DNA from: Candidatus Latescibacterota bacterium
GTDB lineage: Bacteria; JAAXHH01; JABIQT01
Assembly: GCA_018667995.1 (NCBI GenBank)
Contig: JABIQT010000695.1
Coordinates: 1 to 5,578, forward strand
Direction of reading: 5' to 3'
DNA length: 5,578 bases
The position numbers and the translations under genes are program-made. This document shows, piece after piece, positions 1 through 5,578 of the stretch. The notes beneath the pieces were generated by a model that saw only the letters and a list, made by a program, of their open reading frames with translations, did no database searches and was not told the DNA's origin. Numbering within the stretch: the stretch's first letter is position 1; each line of letters begins with the position of its first letter.

Positions 1-1
1 G

Positions 2-385
2 AAGAGGGCAGGATATGGTTATTCCGTCTCACACAAGAGGGATAAGCATCATCTGACGCGGGCCATCCTGCGGGAGATAGCCGATACTGTCGTCGAAGCT
101 GGCGCAAAGCCACTCTTCGTTTTCCTACCAACGGGTGTCGAGATGGCGAATCCGCCCGTTGCGGATTACCACCAATCAATATTTGGTTGGTTTCAAAAAG
201 AAGTGCCACAAGCCAAGTGGATCTCATTGCTTCCGACCTTTCGAGCGAGGCAGAGCAAGGGCTACAGATTCAGGACGCAGGGACATTGGCGGCCGACAGT
301 GCATCGATTTGTGGCCCTCGGGCTGAATAATCAACTGAGAAAACTTGGTTTGATCAAACGCGCCTCCGCGAATGAGAGTGAATGA
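2..385 (+). CDS. C-terminal fragment of an SGNH/GDSL-hydrolase-like protein (5' end outside window)
   Basis: The frame is open from the first bases of the window to a TGA at 383-385, giving 127 visible residues. The start is missing; the ATG at 143 is internal, because readable protein continues upstream of it. Visible residues 20-46 (RAILREIADTVVEAGAKPLF, then VFLPTG) look like the last helix and strand of the flavodoxin-like SGNH fold. Residues 94-110 (GHWRPTVHRFVALGLNN) resemble the family's C-terminal catalytic block, usually D-G-H-W-x-x-x-G-H followed by a helix. SGNH enzymes hydrolyse or transfer acyl esters on sugars, lipids or cell-surface polysaccharides; the substrate here cannot be told. 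The position normally held by the catalytic Asp is Gln (residue 93), and the Gly before the second His is Val (residue 100), so the protein may be inactive or belong to a divergent branch. The assignment rests on one short motif and general fold pattern. No terminator is visible after it. Confidence 0.5.
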   Translation, partial: KRAGYGYSVSHKRDKHHLTRAILREIADTVVEAGAKPLFVFLPTGVEMANPPVADYHQSIFGWFQKEVPQAKWISLLPTFRARQSKGYRFRTQGHWRPTVHRFVALGLNNQLRKLGLIKRASANESE

Positions 386-485
386 CCTGCGCAAGCAGCA
401 ATCTATTCCCTTGTCGAGCCCCCTTGTGGTGGTACTCATGGTAAGAACGCGTATGCCCGGTTGTGGAAAACCTACGACTCGCCAC

Positions 486-515
486 CTGACGCGCTGTGTC
501 CAATGGCTCTATGAT
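486..515 (+). promoter_or_regulatory. Candidate sigma70-type promoter for the GH127 gene
   Basis: CTGACG (486-491; 4 of 6 to TTGACA) lies 18 bases before TATGAT (510-515; 5 of 6 to TATAAT). Transcription would begin near 522, giving a leader of about 94 bases before the ATG at 616. The -10 lies inside GCTCTATGATC (506-516), which recurs exactly in front of the dioxygenase gene, also with GAC at the same upstream distance. That recurrence makes this more credible than the consensus match alone. No experiment or regulator gene in the window supports it. Confidence 0.35.
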
Positions 516-605
516 CTCGTCGACAGGATATTTGCAGCCATTCTCTCGCGATCGACGCACGACAGACAAGTGCCCCTTACTCGTTCCTGACGATATCTGA
601 ACTAC

Positions 606-609
606 GGAG
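606..609 (+). promoter_or_regulatory. Shine-Dalgarno site (GGAG) of the GH127 gene
   Basis: GGAG ends six bases before the ATG at 616, a normal spacing, and supports that ATG as the start. The encoded N-terminus reaches the family's conserved opening (PLPLKDITIDDDFWTPR) within 15 residues, so no upstream extension is needed. Confidence 0.65.
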
Positions 610-615
610 CCAACA

Positions 616-2544
616 ATGCCAGGCGCAAGACACGGAACCTATCGCCGGATCCAGCCACTGCCGCTGAAGGACATCACTATTGACGATGACTTTTGGACGC
701 CACGTATAGATATGAACCGGCACGAAACGCTCGATTACCAACTCCGTCAATGTGAAGAGACAGGTCGGATTGCCAACTACGACCGGGCGGCTGGAAAGCT
801 AGACGGCGAATTTGAAGGTATCTTCTTCAATGATTCGGACGTATACAAATGGATGGAGGCCGCGGCTTATTCGCTGGCCACGCACCCCGATGGAGCGCTG
901 GAAGATAAACTCGACATCGTCATATCGAAGGTGGCGGACGCACAGGAAGAGGACGGCTATCTCAATACCTACTTCAGCCTGGTAGAACCAGATAAGAAAT
1001 GGACGAATCTCGGGATAATGCACGAACTGTACTGTGCAGGCCACCTGTTTCAGGCCGCCGTAGCCCATTTTCAATCCACGGGCAAACGTTCCTTGCTGGA
1101 TGTGGCCTGTAAATTCGCTGACCACATCGACGATATTTTCGGTCCAGGTCGCAAAGCAGGTATGCCTGGGCATGAGGAGATCGAGCTCGCACTTGTGGAT
1201 CTGTATCGTGTGACCGGAAGAGAACAGTACCTGAAACTGGCTCAGTATTTCATCGACCAGCGAGGTCAGGAGCCATCTGTATTTGAGTTGGAGATTGAAA
1301 ATGCCGGAACGGGAGGACGCGTCGAGGCGAATCGTTCGCATTTTCTCGTCAACGGGTCATACGATGGCCGATACACACAGGATCACCTGCCGATCCGAGA
1401 ACAGTCCGAAGTCGTCGGCCATGCTGTTCGGGCTATGTACCTGTACAGTGCCATGGCCGATGTGGTAGGGGAAACGGGCGAAAAGGCCATTCGGGATGCA
1501 CTTGAGCGGCTCTGGCGAAACGTTACGCTGGCGCGAATGTACATTACAGGAGGTATTGGACCGTCTTCCCACAACGAGGGGTTCACGGATGACTACCATC
1601 TCCCCAACACTACGGCCTACGCCGAAACCTGCGCAGCCATCGGAAACGTAATCTGGAACTGGCGGATGCTGATGCTGGAGGGCGATGCGCGTTATGCAGA
1701 CGTAATGGAAATGGCTCTTTATAACGGTTTTCTATCGGGCCTGGCTCTTGATGGTAAGAACTATTTCTATGTAAACCCGCTTCGGTCCAACGGTGACCGC
1801 CATCGGGAGGGTTGGTTCGGATGCGCCTGCTGCCCCCCGAACATTGCCCGCCTGCTGGCATCACTTGGATCCTACGCATATGGACAGTCGGATGATGGTC
1901 TCTGGATCAACCTTTATATCGGTGGTAAGGCCAAGGCGATTCTACCCGATGAGACTCTTGTAGTTCTTGAGCAGAGCACCAATTATCCCTGGGATGGTAA
2001 GATCAACGTCTCCGTTAGGATGCCGAAGACATCAACTTTCGCCCTGTATCTTAGGATCCCGGGTTGGTGCGAAAGCGCGAGCCTAAACGTAAATGGGAAG
2101 CCCTGGGAGGAAGCGCTTACCCCTGGGAAATATCTGCGTATCAATAGAACTTGGTCCGATGGCGACACGATATCTCTATCGCTACCAATGGAAGTACAAA
2201 AAATGGAAGCTCACCCTGGGGTTACGAATAACATCGATCACATCGCTCTTCAGCGTGGTCCTGTAATCTACTGTCTTGAGGAAACTGATCACGACACCGA
2301 TGTCCATGCAATTACGCTAGATTCCAATGCCGAAGTCCGTTCAGAATTCGAGGCAGGGCTCCTTGGAGGGGTCTGCGTACTTAAGGCAGACGCACATGCA
2401 CGCACTACACATGAATGGTCGGACGCTCTCTACCGACCGCATCGCAGCGAGAGACCACAATCTGTCTCCGCTATGGCGGTGCCATATTATGTCTGGGACA
2501 ATCGGGAACAGGGAAAGATGACGGTGTGGATTAGATCCGAATAG
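616..2544 (+). CDS. GH127-family glycoside hydrolase (DUF1680), probable beta-L-arabinofuranosidase
   Basis: This complete 642-residue protein is close in length to the characterised Bifidobacterium enzyme HypBA1 (658). That enzyme releases beta-L-arabinofuranose with retention, using a zinc-bound cysteine as nucleophile. The N-terminal two thirds match the (alpha/alpha)6-barrel domain: DDDFWTPR (23-30), AQEEDGYLNTYF (109-120), HELYCAGHLFQAAV (136-149), GHEEIELALVDLY (185-197), GHAVRAMYLYSAMADV (268-283). The active-site elements are present: NEGF with E321 (HypBA1 acid/base E322), AETCA with E337 and C339 (E338, C340), and CACCPPN with C405 and C406 (C417 nucleophile, C418). The E321-E337-C339 spacing is identical to HypBA1. 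Residues from about 420 to the end (LRIPGWCESASLNVNG, LQRGPVIYCLE) form the C-terminal beta-sandwich region. There is no signal peptide or membrane segment, so it should act in the cytoplasm on imported oligosaccharides. Family membership is secure; the sugar released is less so, because GH127 relatives also act on aceric acid in rhamnogalacturonan II. Confidence 0.92.
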   Translation: MPGARHGTYRRIQPLPLKDITIDDDFWTPRIDMNRHETLDYQLRQCEETGRIANYDRAAGKLDGEFEGIFFNDSDVYKWMEAAAYSLATHPDGALEDKLDIVISKVADAQEEDGYLNTYFSLVEPDKKWTNLGIMHELYCAGHLFQAAVAHFQSTGKRSLLDVACKFADHIDDIFGPGRKAGMPGHEEIELALVDLYRVTGREQYLKLAQYFIDQRGQEPSVFELEIENAGTGGRVEANRSHFLVNGSYDGRYTQDHLPIREQSEVVGHAVRAMYLYSAMADVVGETGEKAIRDALERLWRNVTLARMYITGGIGPSSHNEGFTDDYHLPNTTAYAETCAAIGNVIWNWRMLMLEGDARYADVMEMALYNGFLSGLALDGKNYFYVNPLRSNGDRHREGWFGCACCPPNIARLLASLGSYAYGQSDDGLWINLYIGGKAKAILPDETLVVLEQSTNYPWDGKINVSVRMPKTSTFALYLRIPGWCESASLNVNGKPWEEALTPGKYLRINRTWSDGDTISLSLPMEVQKMEAHPGVTNNIDHIALQRGPVIYCLEETDHDTDVHAITLDSNAEVRSEFEAGLLGGVCVLKADAHARTTHEWSDALYRPHRSERPQSVSAMAVPYYVWDNREQGKMTVWIRSE

Positions 2545-2648
2545 GTAATTGGCGCGCGCAGACTGCGAAGCACCGAGGCAATGGATTATCGAATCAAAAT
2601 GCGAGTAAGCAGCTTGGGATCCCATCGAACTCAATTATCTTTGATGAA

Positions 2649-2678
2649 TCGACAAAGCTGAGCATGACGCTCTATGAT
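2649..2678 (+). promoter_or_regulatory. Candidate sigma70-type promoter for the dioxygenase gene
   Basis: TCGACA (2649-2654; 5 of 6 to TTGACA) is followed after 18 bases by TATGAT (2673-2678; 5 of 6 to TATAAT). The predicted start is near 2685, leaving a leader of about 167 bases. The -10 sits in GCTCTATGATC (2669-2679), identical to the element upstream of the GH127 gene, and a matching CGT follows one base later in both. This is the best promoter match seen in the window, but it is unproven. Confidence 0.4.
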
Positions 2679-2694
2679 CGCGTTCCCCCAACAG

Positions 2695-2708
2695 GACGTG
2701 ACCACGTC
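2695..2708. promoter_or_regulatory. Operator-like perfect inverted repeat (GACGTG-AC-CACGTC)
   Basis: Two perfect 6-base arms are separated by two bases. The site lies about 10 to 23 bases downstream of the predicted transcription start, a usual place for a repressor operator. Size and symmetry fit a dimeric helix-turn-helix regulator. No regulator gene is present in the window to pair it with, and no second copy was found upstream of the GH127 gene. As RNA it would form only a tight, unstable hairpin, so a DNA-binding role is more plausible. Confidence 0.3.
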
Positions 2709-2732
2709 GTCCCCTTCCGTACATATGAGTTA

Positions 2733-2773
2733 ACCAGACCGAATTCTCAAGGCCTTTGTAAGGTCTCTCTGGT
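2733..2773 (+). repeat. Weak inverted repeat, possible leader stem-loop
   Basis: ACCAGA (2733-2738) is complementary to TCTGGT (2768-2773). Inside it, CCTT-TGT-AAGG (2753-2763) can form a small second hairpin. The pairing lies in the predicted leader of the dioxygenase mRNA. There is no following T-run, so it is not a terminator, and I recognise no riboswitch class. It may be chance. Confidence 0.18.
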
Positions 2774-2805
2774 CGATATCCATGAATAAGTTACACAGGG
2801 CATCC

Positions 2806-2820
2806 AAACCAATTGGGTTT
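2806..2820. repeat. Short dyad AAACC-AATTG-GGTTT near the dioxygenase start
   Basis: Five-base arms flank a five-base loop; the overlapping CCAATTGG (2809-2816) is an 8-base perfect palindrome. It ends 16 bases before the Shine-Dalgarno region of the dioxygenase gene and overlaps the alternative TTG start at 2813. It could be a regulator site or chance. Confidence 0.2.
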
Positions 2821-2836
2821 AGTCCGATACAATCAC

Positions 2837-2843
2837 GAGAGGA
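2837..2843 (+). promoter_or_regulatory. Shine-Dalgarno site (GAGAGGA) that decides the dioxygenase start
   Basis: GAGAGGA ends eight bases before the ATG at 2852. The same frame is open upstream to a TTG at 2813, which would add 13 residues, but that TTG has only weak purine sequence before it (ACAGGG at 2795-2800, 12 bases away). The ATG at 2852 is preferred, giving an N-terminus of MLLTDQQV, which is typical of the family. Confidence 0.7.
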
Positions 2844-2851
2844 ATGCCACG

Positions 2852-3601
2852 ATGTTACTGACGGATCAGCAGGTTAAGAAATACGCCAACGAAGGATTTC
2901 TATCGCCACTCCCAGTCGCTGATGCTAGCGTCGCCAATAACTGGCGCGAACAGTTCGATGAAATTGAAAGGTCCGAAGGCAAGGAAAAGAGCCAGGTAGG
3001 TTTGCACGACCGACATTTTGACCAGAAGTTTATCTGGGAAATCGCCACGAGTGCCCGGATTTTGGACGCCGTGGAATCGATTATTGGTCCGAACGTTATG
3101 CTGCTGGCGAGCCAGTTTTTCTGTAAATACGGGCAAGGCACGAAATTCGTGGCCTGGCATCAGGATGTGACCTACTGGGGTCTTGAGCCTCCCGAGGCCA
3201 TCACTGCCTGGTGTGCGATAGATAGAAGTGATCATGAGAACGGGTGCATGATGGCCATTCCCGGCAGTCACAGCAATGGTATCCACGAACACGGAAAGTC
3301 CGAGACAGATGGAAATCTGCTCAGCATCAATCAGGAAGTTCCGGTTACCACCGAGGATGAGGCTCGGTCTCAGGATATCGTCCTCGAAGCGGGTGAGATG
3401 TCGCTCCATCATGGGATGCTGGTACACAGCAGCCAACCCAACGTGTCGTCGCGGCGCCGTTGCGGTCTCGTCATGCGATACACGGTTCCTTCGGTCCGAC
3501 AGGAACGGCCCAACTCAATCGGCGCCCGTTACCGCGCCATCTTGGTGCGCGGCACGGACGACCACCAACACTATGGCAACAGCCCTACACCGACGTTCTA
3601 A
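2852..3601 (+). CDS. Phytanoyl-CoA dioxygenase (PhyH) family Fe(II)/2-oxoglutarate oxygenase
   Basis: This 249-residue protein belongs to the family that couples decarboxylation of 2-oxoglutarate to oxidation, usually hydroxylation, of an organic substrate. It begins with the usual helix (LTDQQVKKYANEGFL). The iron ligands are visible: H103 and D105 in AWHQDVTYW, and H192 in HHGMLVHSSQPN. R203 follows H192 by 11 residues, the spacing of the human PhyH 2-oxoglutarate-binding arginine (H264 and R275). The connecting NGCMMAIPGSH motif (130-140) is also typical. All key residues are present, so it should be active. There is no signal peptide; it is cytosolic. The substrate is unknown: bacterial members hydroxylate ectoine, fatty acyl, phosphonate and natural-product substrates, so the family name must not be read as phytanoyl-CoA activity. 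It follows the GH127 gene by 307 bases on the same strand and converges with the antiporter. Its stop is only three bases from the A-tract of the shared terminator region. Confidence 0.88.
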   Translation: MLLTDQQVKKYANEGFLSPLPVADASVANNWREQFDEIERSEGKEKSQVGLHDRHFDQKFIWEIATSARILDAVESIIGPNVMLLASQFFCKYGQGTKFVAWHQDVTYWGLEPPEAITAWCAIDRSDHENGCMMAIPGSHSNGIHEHGKSETDGNLLSINQEVPVTTEDEARSQDIVLEAGEMSLHHGMLVHSSQPNVSSRRRCGLVMRYTVPSVRQERPNSIGARYRAILVRGTDDHQHYGNSPTPTF

Positions 3602-3604
3602 GGC

Positions 3605-3641
3605 AAAAAAAGATACGGCCCGTGTGCTACGGGCCGTATCT
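3605..3641 (-). terminator. Intrinsic terminator of the antiporter gene
   Basis: AGATACGGCCCGT (3611-3623) and ACGGGCCGTATCT (3629-3641) form a perfect 13-base-pair stem with a five-base loop. Seven A residues at 3605-3611 (the last also closes the stem) become a T-run after the stem on the minus strand, the classic Rho-independent arrangement. It lies 53 bases beyond the antiporter stop. On the plus strand the stem is followed by GCATTCC, with no T-run, so for the dioxygenase transcript it can act at most as a 3'-end-protecting hairpin or a weak terminator. Confidence 0.9.
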
Positions 3642-3694
3642 GCATTCCTAGATGCCTACCTTATATACTCAAGGGCATCAGCCAACTGTTTTCA

Positions 3695-5578
3695 TCAAGA
3701 CTGTTCGACCAATTGTGCCTTCCGCTGTTGATCCGCTTCTTCCAACGCTTTTCTCATGTCCGGATACTTCTCGATGACCTGATCGAGATCATCTCTGCGT
3801 AGCTCATACAATGAGGAAGGTGTGATCGCCCGAACCGTCGCCGTCCGCGGATCTCGGTGAAGCAGGGCCATCTCTCCGAAAAAATCTCCGGCCATCAATG
3901 TGGCCAGGTCTCTCGAATTCCCGTTATCCACGCGGGAAACCCGAACAACGCCTCTCGCAATCAGGAACATGGAATCACCTTCGGCATCCTGCTTGATAAC
4001 TGCGCTACCCTCCGTAAAGGTCCTGGAACGCATTCGGTTAGCTATGTCGGCAAATTCATGAGGAGGTACTTCCTGGAAAAAGGGCACTTTTTTCAGAAGC
4101 TCCGTGGGCTCTACTTTAAGCTGAGAAACCTCCCCCGCGTTACTCAACTCCAACAGGGACTCGTGAATCTCCTCCTTCAGTCCTTCGGCAATGGAGCGGG
4201 GAAGCGTGCCATACTCCTCCTGTTCCTCAATAGTCTCGGCTTGTGCCAAAAGCACGATCCGTTTTCCTATTCGTGCCTGCAAAGCGCTCACGAATTCGGG
4301 GAAGGTACCCGCCGTCTGGTCCAATTGTGTTCGGGCTGTCTCATGCCACTTGGAATATTGTTCCCGAATCTCGGTCTGTATCGACTCAGGTACGGTCTCG
4401 AAATGCGCCATATTCTCCAATACATCCAACACGGACCGCGTGCTCTGGCATTGTGCCCATGAACGCTCGTAGTCCGTTGCGATGTGTGCCAATTTGGCCC
4501 GCTCGGCCAGACCTGACAGACCAGGTATACGATCGAAGATGTCAAGGATGCGGTCTTCTACACGGCGGCGAAGACTTACCTTCACTTCGTGGGTGTCGTC
4601 TGCGTGTTCTTCCGTATGTCGAATGGCGTCCGTCTGCATAATCAGCTCCGCCATCATATCACGGAAGGTCCGTTCCGTAATCTGACCTTCGTTGAACAGA
4701 CGGATATAGACTGACTTCTCTTCTGCGAAGGCCCTCAGATACAGCAGCTGGCGTTCTGTCTCCACATCTAATTCGGATTTTCGGAGTTGCTCTATTTCCT
4801 GGCGCGTATGCTCCAGATCCTGGTTACACAGTTCCTGCAGTTCACCGGCAATGGAGCCGGAGAACAACCCACCCTTAAGTAGGTCAGGAAGGCGGTGCAA
4901 TGCATGCTGTTTGGCCGTACTCTCACCTTCAACCCGAGTCATCTTATCCGCAAGGGGCGGTTGATCCAACCCAAGTTTCTTGACAAGCGGCTCGATGGTC
5001 ACCCCTTGGACGATTAGTGTGAAGAGGACCGCACCTATGACGAGCGTTACGAACAACTCGCCCTGTTCAATTCTCTCCACAAACATCAGCACGATAGCCA
5101 GGGCGATCGCACCACGCAATCCGCCCCAATACATTACGGACTGATACCTGAGATCCACAGGTTCCACGCCTGGCAGGCGCCCTACAATCGGCACCAAGCC
5201 GTAAACAACCCCCGCTCGTGACACCAGCATAGCCAGAACGACTATACCCACAAGTCCGATAGCGTGCCAAAGTTCCAGAAAATCAACACGGAGCCCCACC
5301 AGCAGGAAAATCAAGGCATTGGCTACAAATGCCATGTACTCCCAGAAATTGTCCAGGTAGTTTCGCACCTGCACGGATATCTTCATCCGTCCCCAGCCGC
5401 CCAGGACAAGACCCGCAGCAATGACAGCAATTACACCGCTCACATGGAAACCGGCCTCCGCCACGATGAATGACATATAAGCGACAACCGTCGTCAGGGT
5501 GATCTCTATGTGTGTATCCCCCTGCACCTTGCCGAGCAGCCAGCCAAAGAACCATCCGAGCACACCGCCGACGACCAA
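3695..5578 (-). CDS. CPA1-type Na+/H+ antiporter with C-terminal cyclic-nucleotide-binding domain (N-terminus outside window)
   Basis: Visible are 627 residues ending at a TGA (3695-3697); the frame runs off the right edge, so the first membrane helices and the ion-binding Asp motif are missing. Residues here count from the edge. About seven hydrophobic segments (near 2-17, 25-41, 46-60, 80-97, 104-131, 147-167, 174-193) form the rest of the exchanger. They include FVANALIFLLVGL (84-96), VSRAGVVY (119-126) and YWGGLRGAIALAI (150-162), signatures of the NhaP/NHE (CPA1) family. A charged helical cytosolic region follows (about 210-485), then a cyclic-nucleotide-binding domain (about 493-605). 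Its phosphate-binding cassette reads FGEMALLHRDPRTATVRA (567-584), with G568, E569 and R578 in place. The protein should exchange Na+ (or K+) for H+ across the inner membrane, with activity set by a nucleotide or by the cytosolic domain. The architecture resembles plant SOS1. Ion specificity and ligand are inferred, not shown. It is convergent with the dioxygenase gene. Confidence 0.9.
   Translation of the reverse strand: MVVGGVLGWFFGWLLGKVQGDTHIEITLTTVVAYMSFIVAEAGFHVSGVIAVIAAGLVLGGWGRMKISVQVRNYLDNFWEYMAFVANALIFLLVGLRVDFLELWHAIGLVGIVVLAMLVSRAGVVYGLVPIVGRLPGVEPVDLRYQSVMYWGGLRGAIALAIVLMFVERIEQGELFVTLVIGAVLFTLIVQGVTIEPLVKKLGLDQPPLADKMTRVEGESTAKQHALHRLPDLLKGGLFSGSIAGELQELCNQDLEHTRQEIEQLRKSELDVETERQLLYLRAFAEEKSVYIRLFNEGQITERTFRDMMAELIMQTDAIRHTEEHADDTHEVKVSLRRRVEDRILDIFDRIPGLSGLAERAKLAHIATDYERSWAQCQSTRSVLDVLENMAHFETVPESIQTEIREQYSKWHETARTQLDQTAGTFPEFVSALQARIGKRIVLLAQAETIEEQEEYGTLPRSIAEGLKEEIHESLLELSNAGEVSQLKVEPTELLKKVPFFQEVPPHEFADIANRMRSRTFTEGSAVIKQDAEGDSMFLIARGVVRVSRVDNGNSRDLATLMAGDFFGEMALLHRDPRTATVRAITPSSLYELRRDDLDQVIEKYPDMRKALEEADQQRKAQLVEQS

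Larger units (their letters stand above)
386..615. other. Intergenic gap upstream of the GH127 gene
   Basis: These 230 bases hold no convincing gene. One open frame on the plus strand (372-590, 72 codons) overlaps the end of the preceding gene, has no ribosome binding site and gives a low-complexity Arg/Ser/Thr-rich product unlike a folded protein. The gap carries a promoter-like element (486-515) and, near its end, the Shine-Dalgarno sequence of the next gene. No U-tract terminator for the upstream gene was found, so read-through from it is possible. Confidence 0.5.
2545..2851. other. Long intergenic gap upstream of the dioxygenase gene
   Basis: About 307 bases without a credible gene on either strand. 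The gap contains a promoter-like element (2649-2678), an operator-like inverted repeat (2695-2708), a possible leader stem-loop (2733-2773), a short dyad (2806-2820), and the isolated 10-base palindrome TGGGATCCCA at 2615-2624. No GC-rich hairpin followed by a T-run is seen after the GH127 stop. The gap suggests that the dioxygenase has its own promoter rather than being tightly co-translated with the glycosidase. Confidence 0.55.

Noticed and set aside
462-475. GGTT-GTGGAA-AACC hairpin as a terminator of the SGNH-like gene
   Set aside because: Only four base pairs, AT-balanced, no T-run after it, and more than 70 bases beyond the stop codon.
372-590. 72-codon open frame between the SGNH-like and GH127 genes
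   Set aside because: No ribosome binding site, overlap with the upstream gene's end, and an Arg/Ser/Thr-rich product with no recognisable pattern; best explained as chance.
799-1341. 180-codon minus-strand frame inside the GH127 gene
   Set aside because: It lies wholly antisense to a gene whose protein matches its family throughout, and its product has no recognisable motif.
2615-2624. 10-base palindrome TGGGATCCCA as an operator
   Set aside because: It is short, upstream of the predicted promoter, has no second copy and has no supporting context.
2813-2851. TTG start extending the dioxygenase by 13 residues
   Set aside because: The extension (MGLVRYNHERNAT) lacks family features and would translate through the good Shine-Dalgarno site serving the ATG at 2852.
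2900-3436. 178-codon minus-strand frame inside the dioxygenase gene
   Set aside because: It is antisense to a frame carrying the complete iron-binding triad; the product shows no domain signature.
3276-3731. 151-codon frame overlapping the dioxygenase 3' end and reading through the terminator hairpin
   Set aside because: A real gene is unlikely to read through an intrinsic terminator and into a convergent gene; its start is internal to the dioxygenase and lacks a ribosome binding site.
3857-4462. 201-codon plus-strand frame opposite the antiporter's cytosolic part
   Set aside because: It lies opposite the clear cyclic-nucleotide-binding and linker coding sequence; no Shine-Dalgarno or family motif supports it.

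Overview
The window looks like bacterial chromosomal DNA of medium GC, with ATG starts, Shine-Dalgarno sites and an intrinsic terminator. No marker gene fixes the taxon. A GH127-type glycosidase next to a phytanoyl-CoA-dioxygenase-like (PhyH) enzyme, with long non-coding gaps between genes, resembles what is commonly described in uncultured, carbohydrate-degrading aquatic or host-associated phyla such as Poribacteria or Latescibacterota. That placement is only an inference.

Layout, left to right. (1) Positions 2-385 (+) hold the C-terminal 127 codons of a protein whose end resembles SGNH/GDSL hydrolases; its 5' part lies outside the window. (2) Positions 386-615 are a gap with no convincing gene but a promoter-like element. 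(3) Positions 616-2544 (+) hold a complete 642-residue GH127 (DUF1680) glycoside hydrolase, probably a beta-L-arabinofuranosidase or relative, with the full Glu/Cys zinc-thiolate active-site signature and no signal peptide. (4) Positions 2545-2851 are a roughly 300-base gap with a second promoter-like element, a 14-base operator-like inverted repeat just downstream of it, and weaker dyads. (5) Positions 2852-3601 (+) hold a complete 249-residue Fe(II)/2-oxoglutarate dioxygenase of the PhyH family with its iron-binding triad. (6) Positions 3605-3641 hold a strong intrinsic terminator oriented for the minus strand. (7) Positions 3695-5578 (-) hold the C-terminal 628 codons (stop included) of a CPA1-type Na+/H+ antiporter fused to a long cytosolic helical region and a C-terminal cyclic-nucleotide-binding domain.

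How the genes may work together. The glycosidase and the dioxygenase point the same way, and each is preceded by a gap carrying the same unusual element: GCTCTATGATC, one variable base, then CGT, with GAC at the same distance upstream. They may therefore be separate transcription units under common control, for example for intracellular processing of an imported, possibly modified, arabinose-containing glycan. The antiporter converges on them and is probably an unrelated housekeeping or ion-homeostasis gene, insulated by the terminator.

The most interesting signals are the duplicated promoter-like element with its adjacent palindrome, and the plant-SOS1-like architecture of the antiporter. 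I see no CRISPR array, transposon, tRNA or rRNA, and no clear evidence of a wholly new system.
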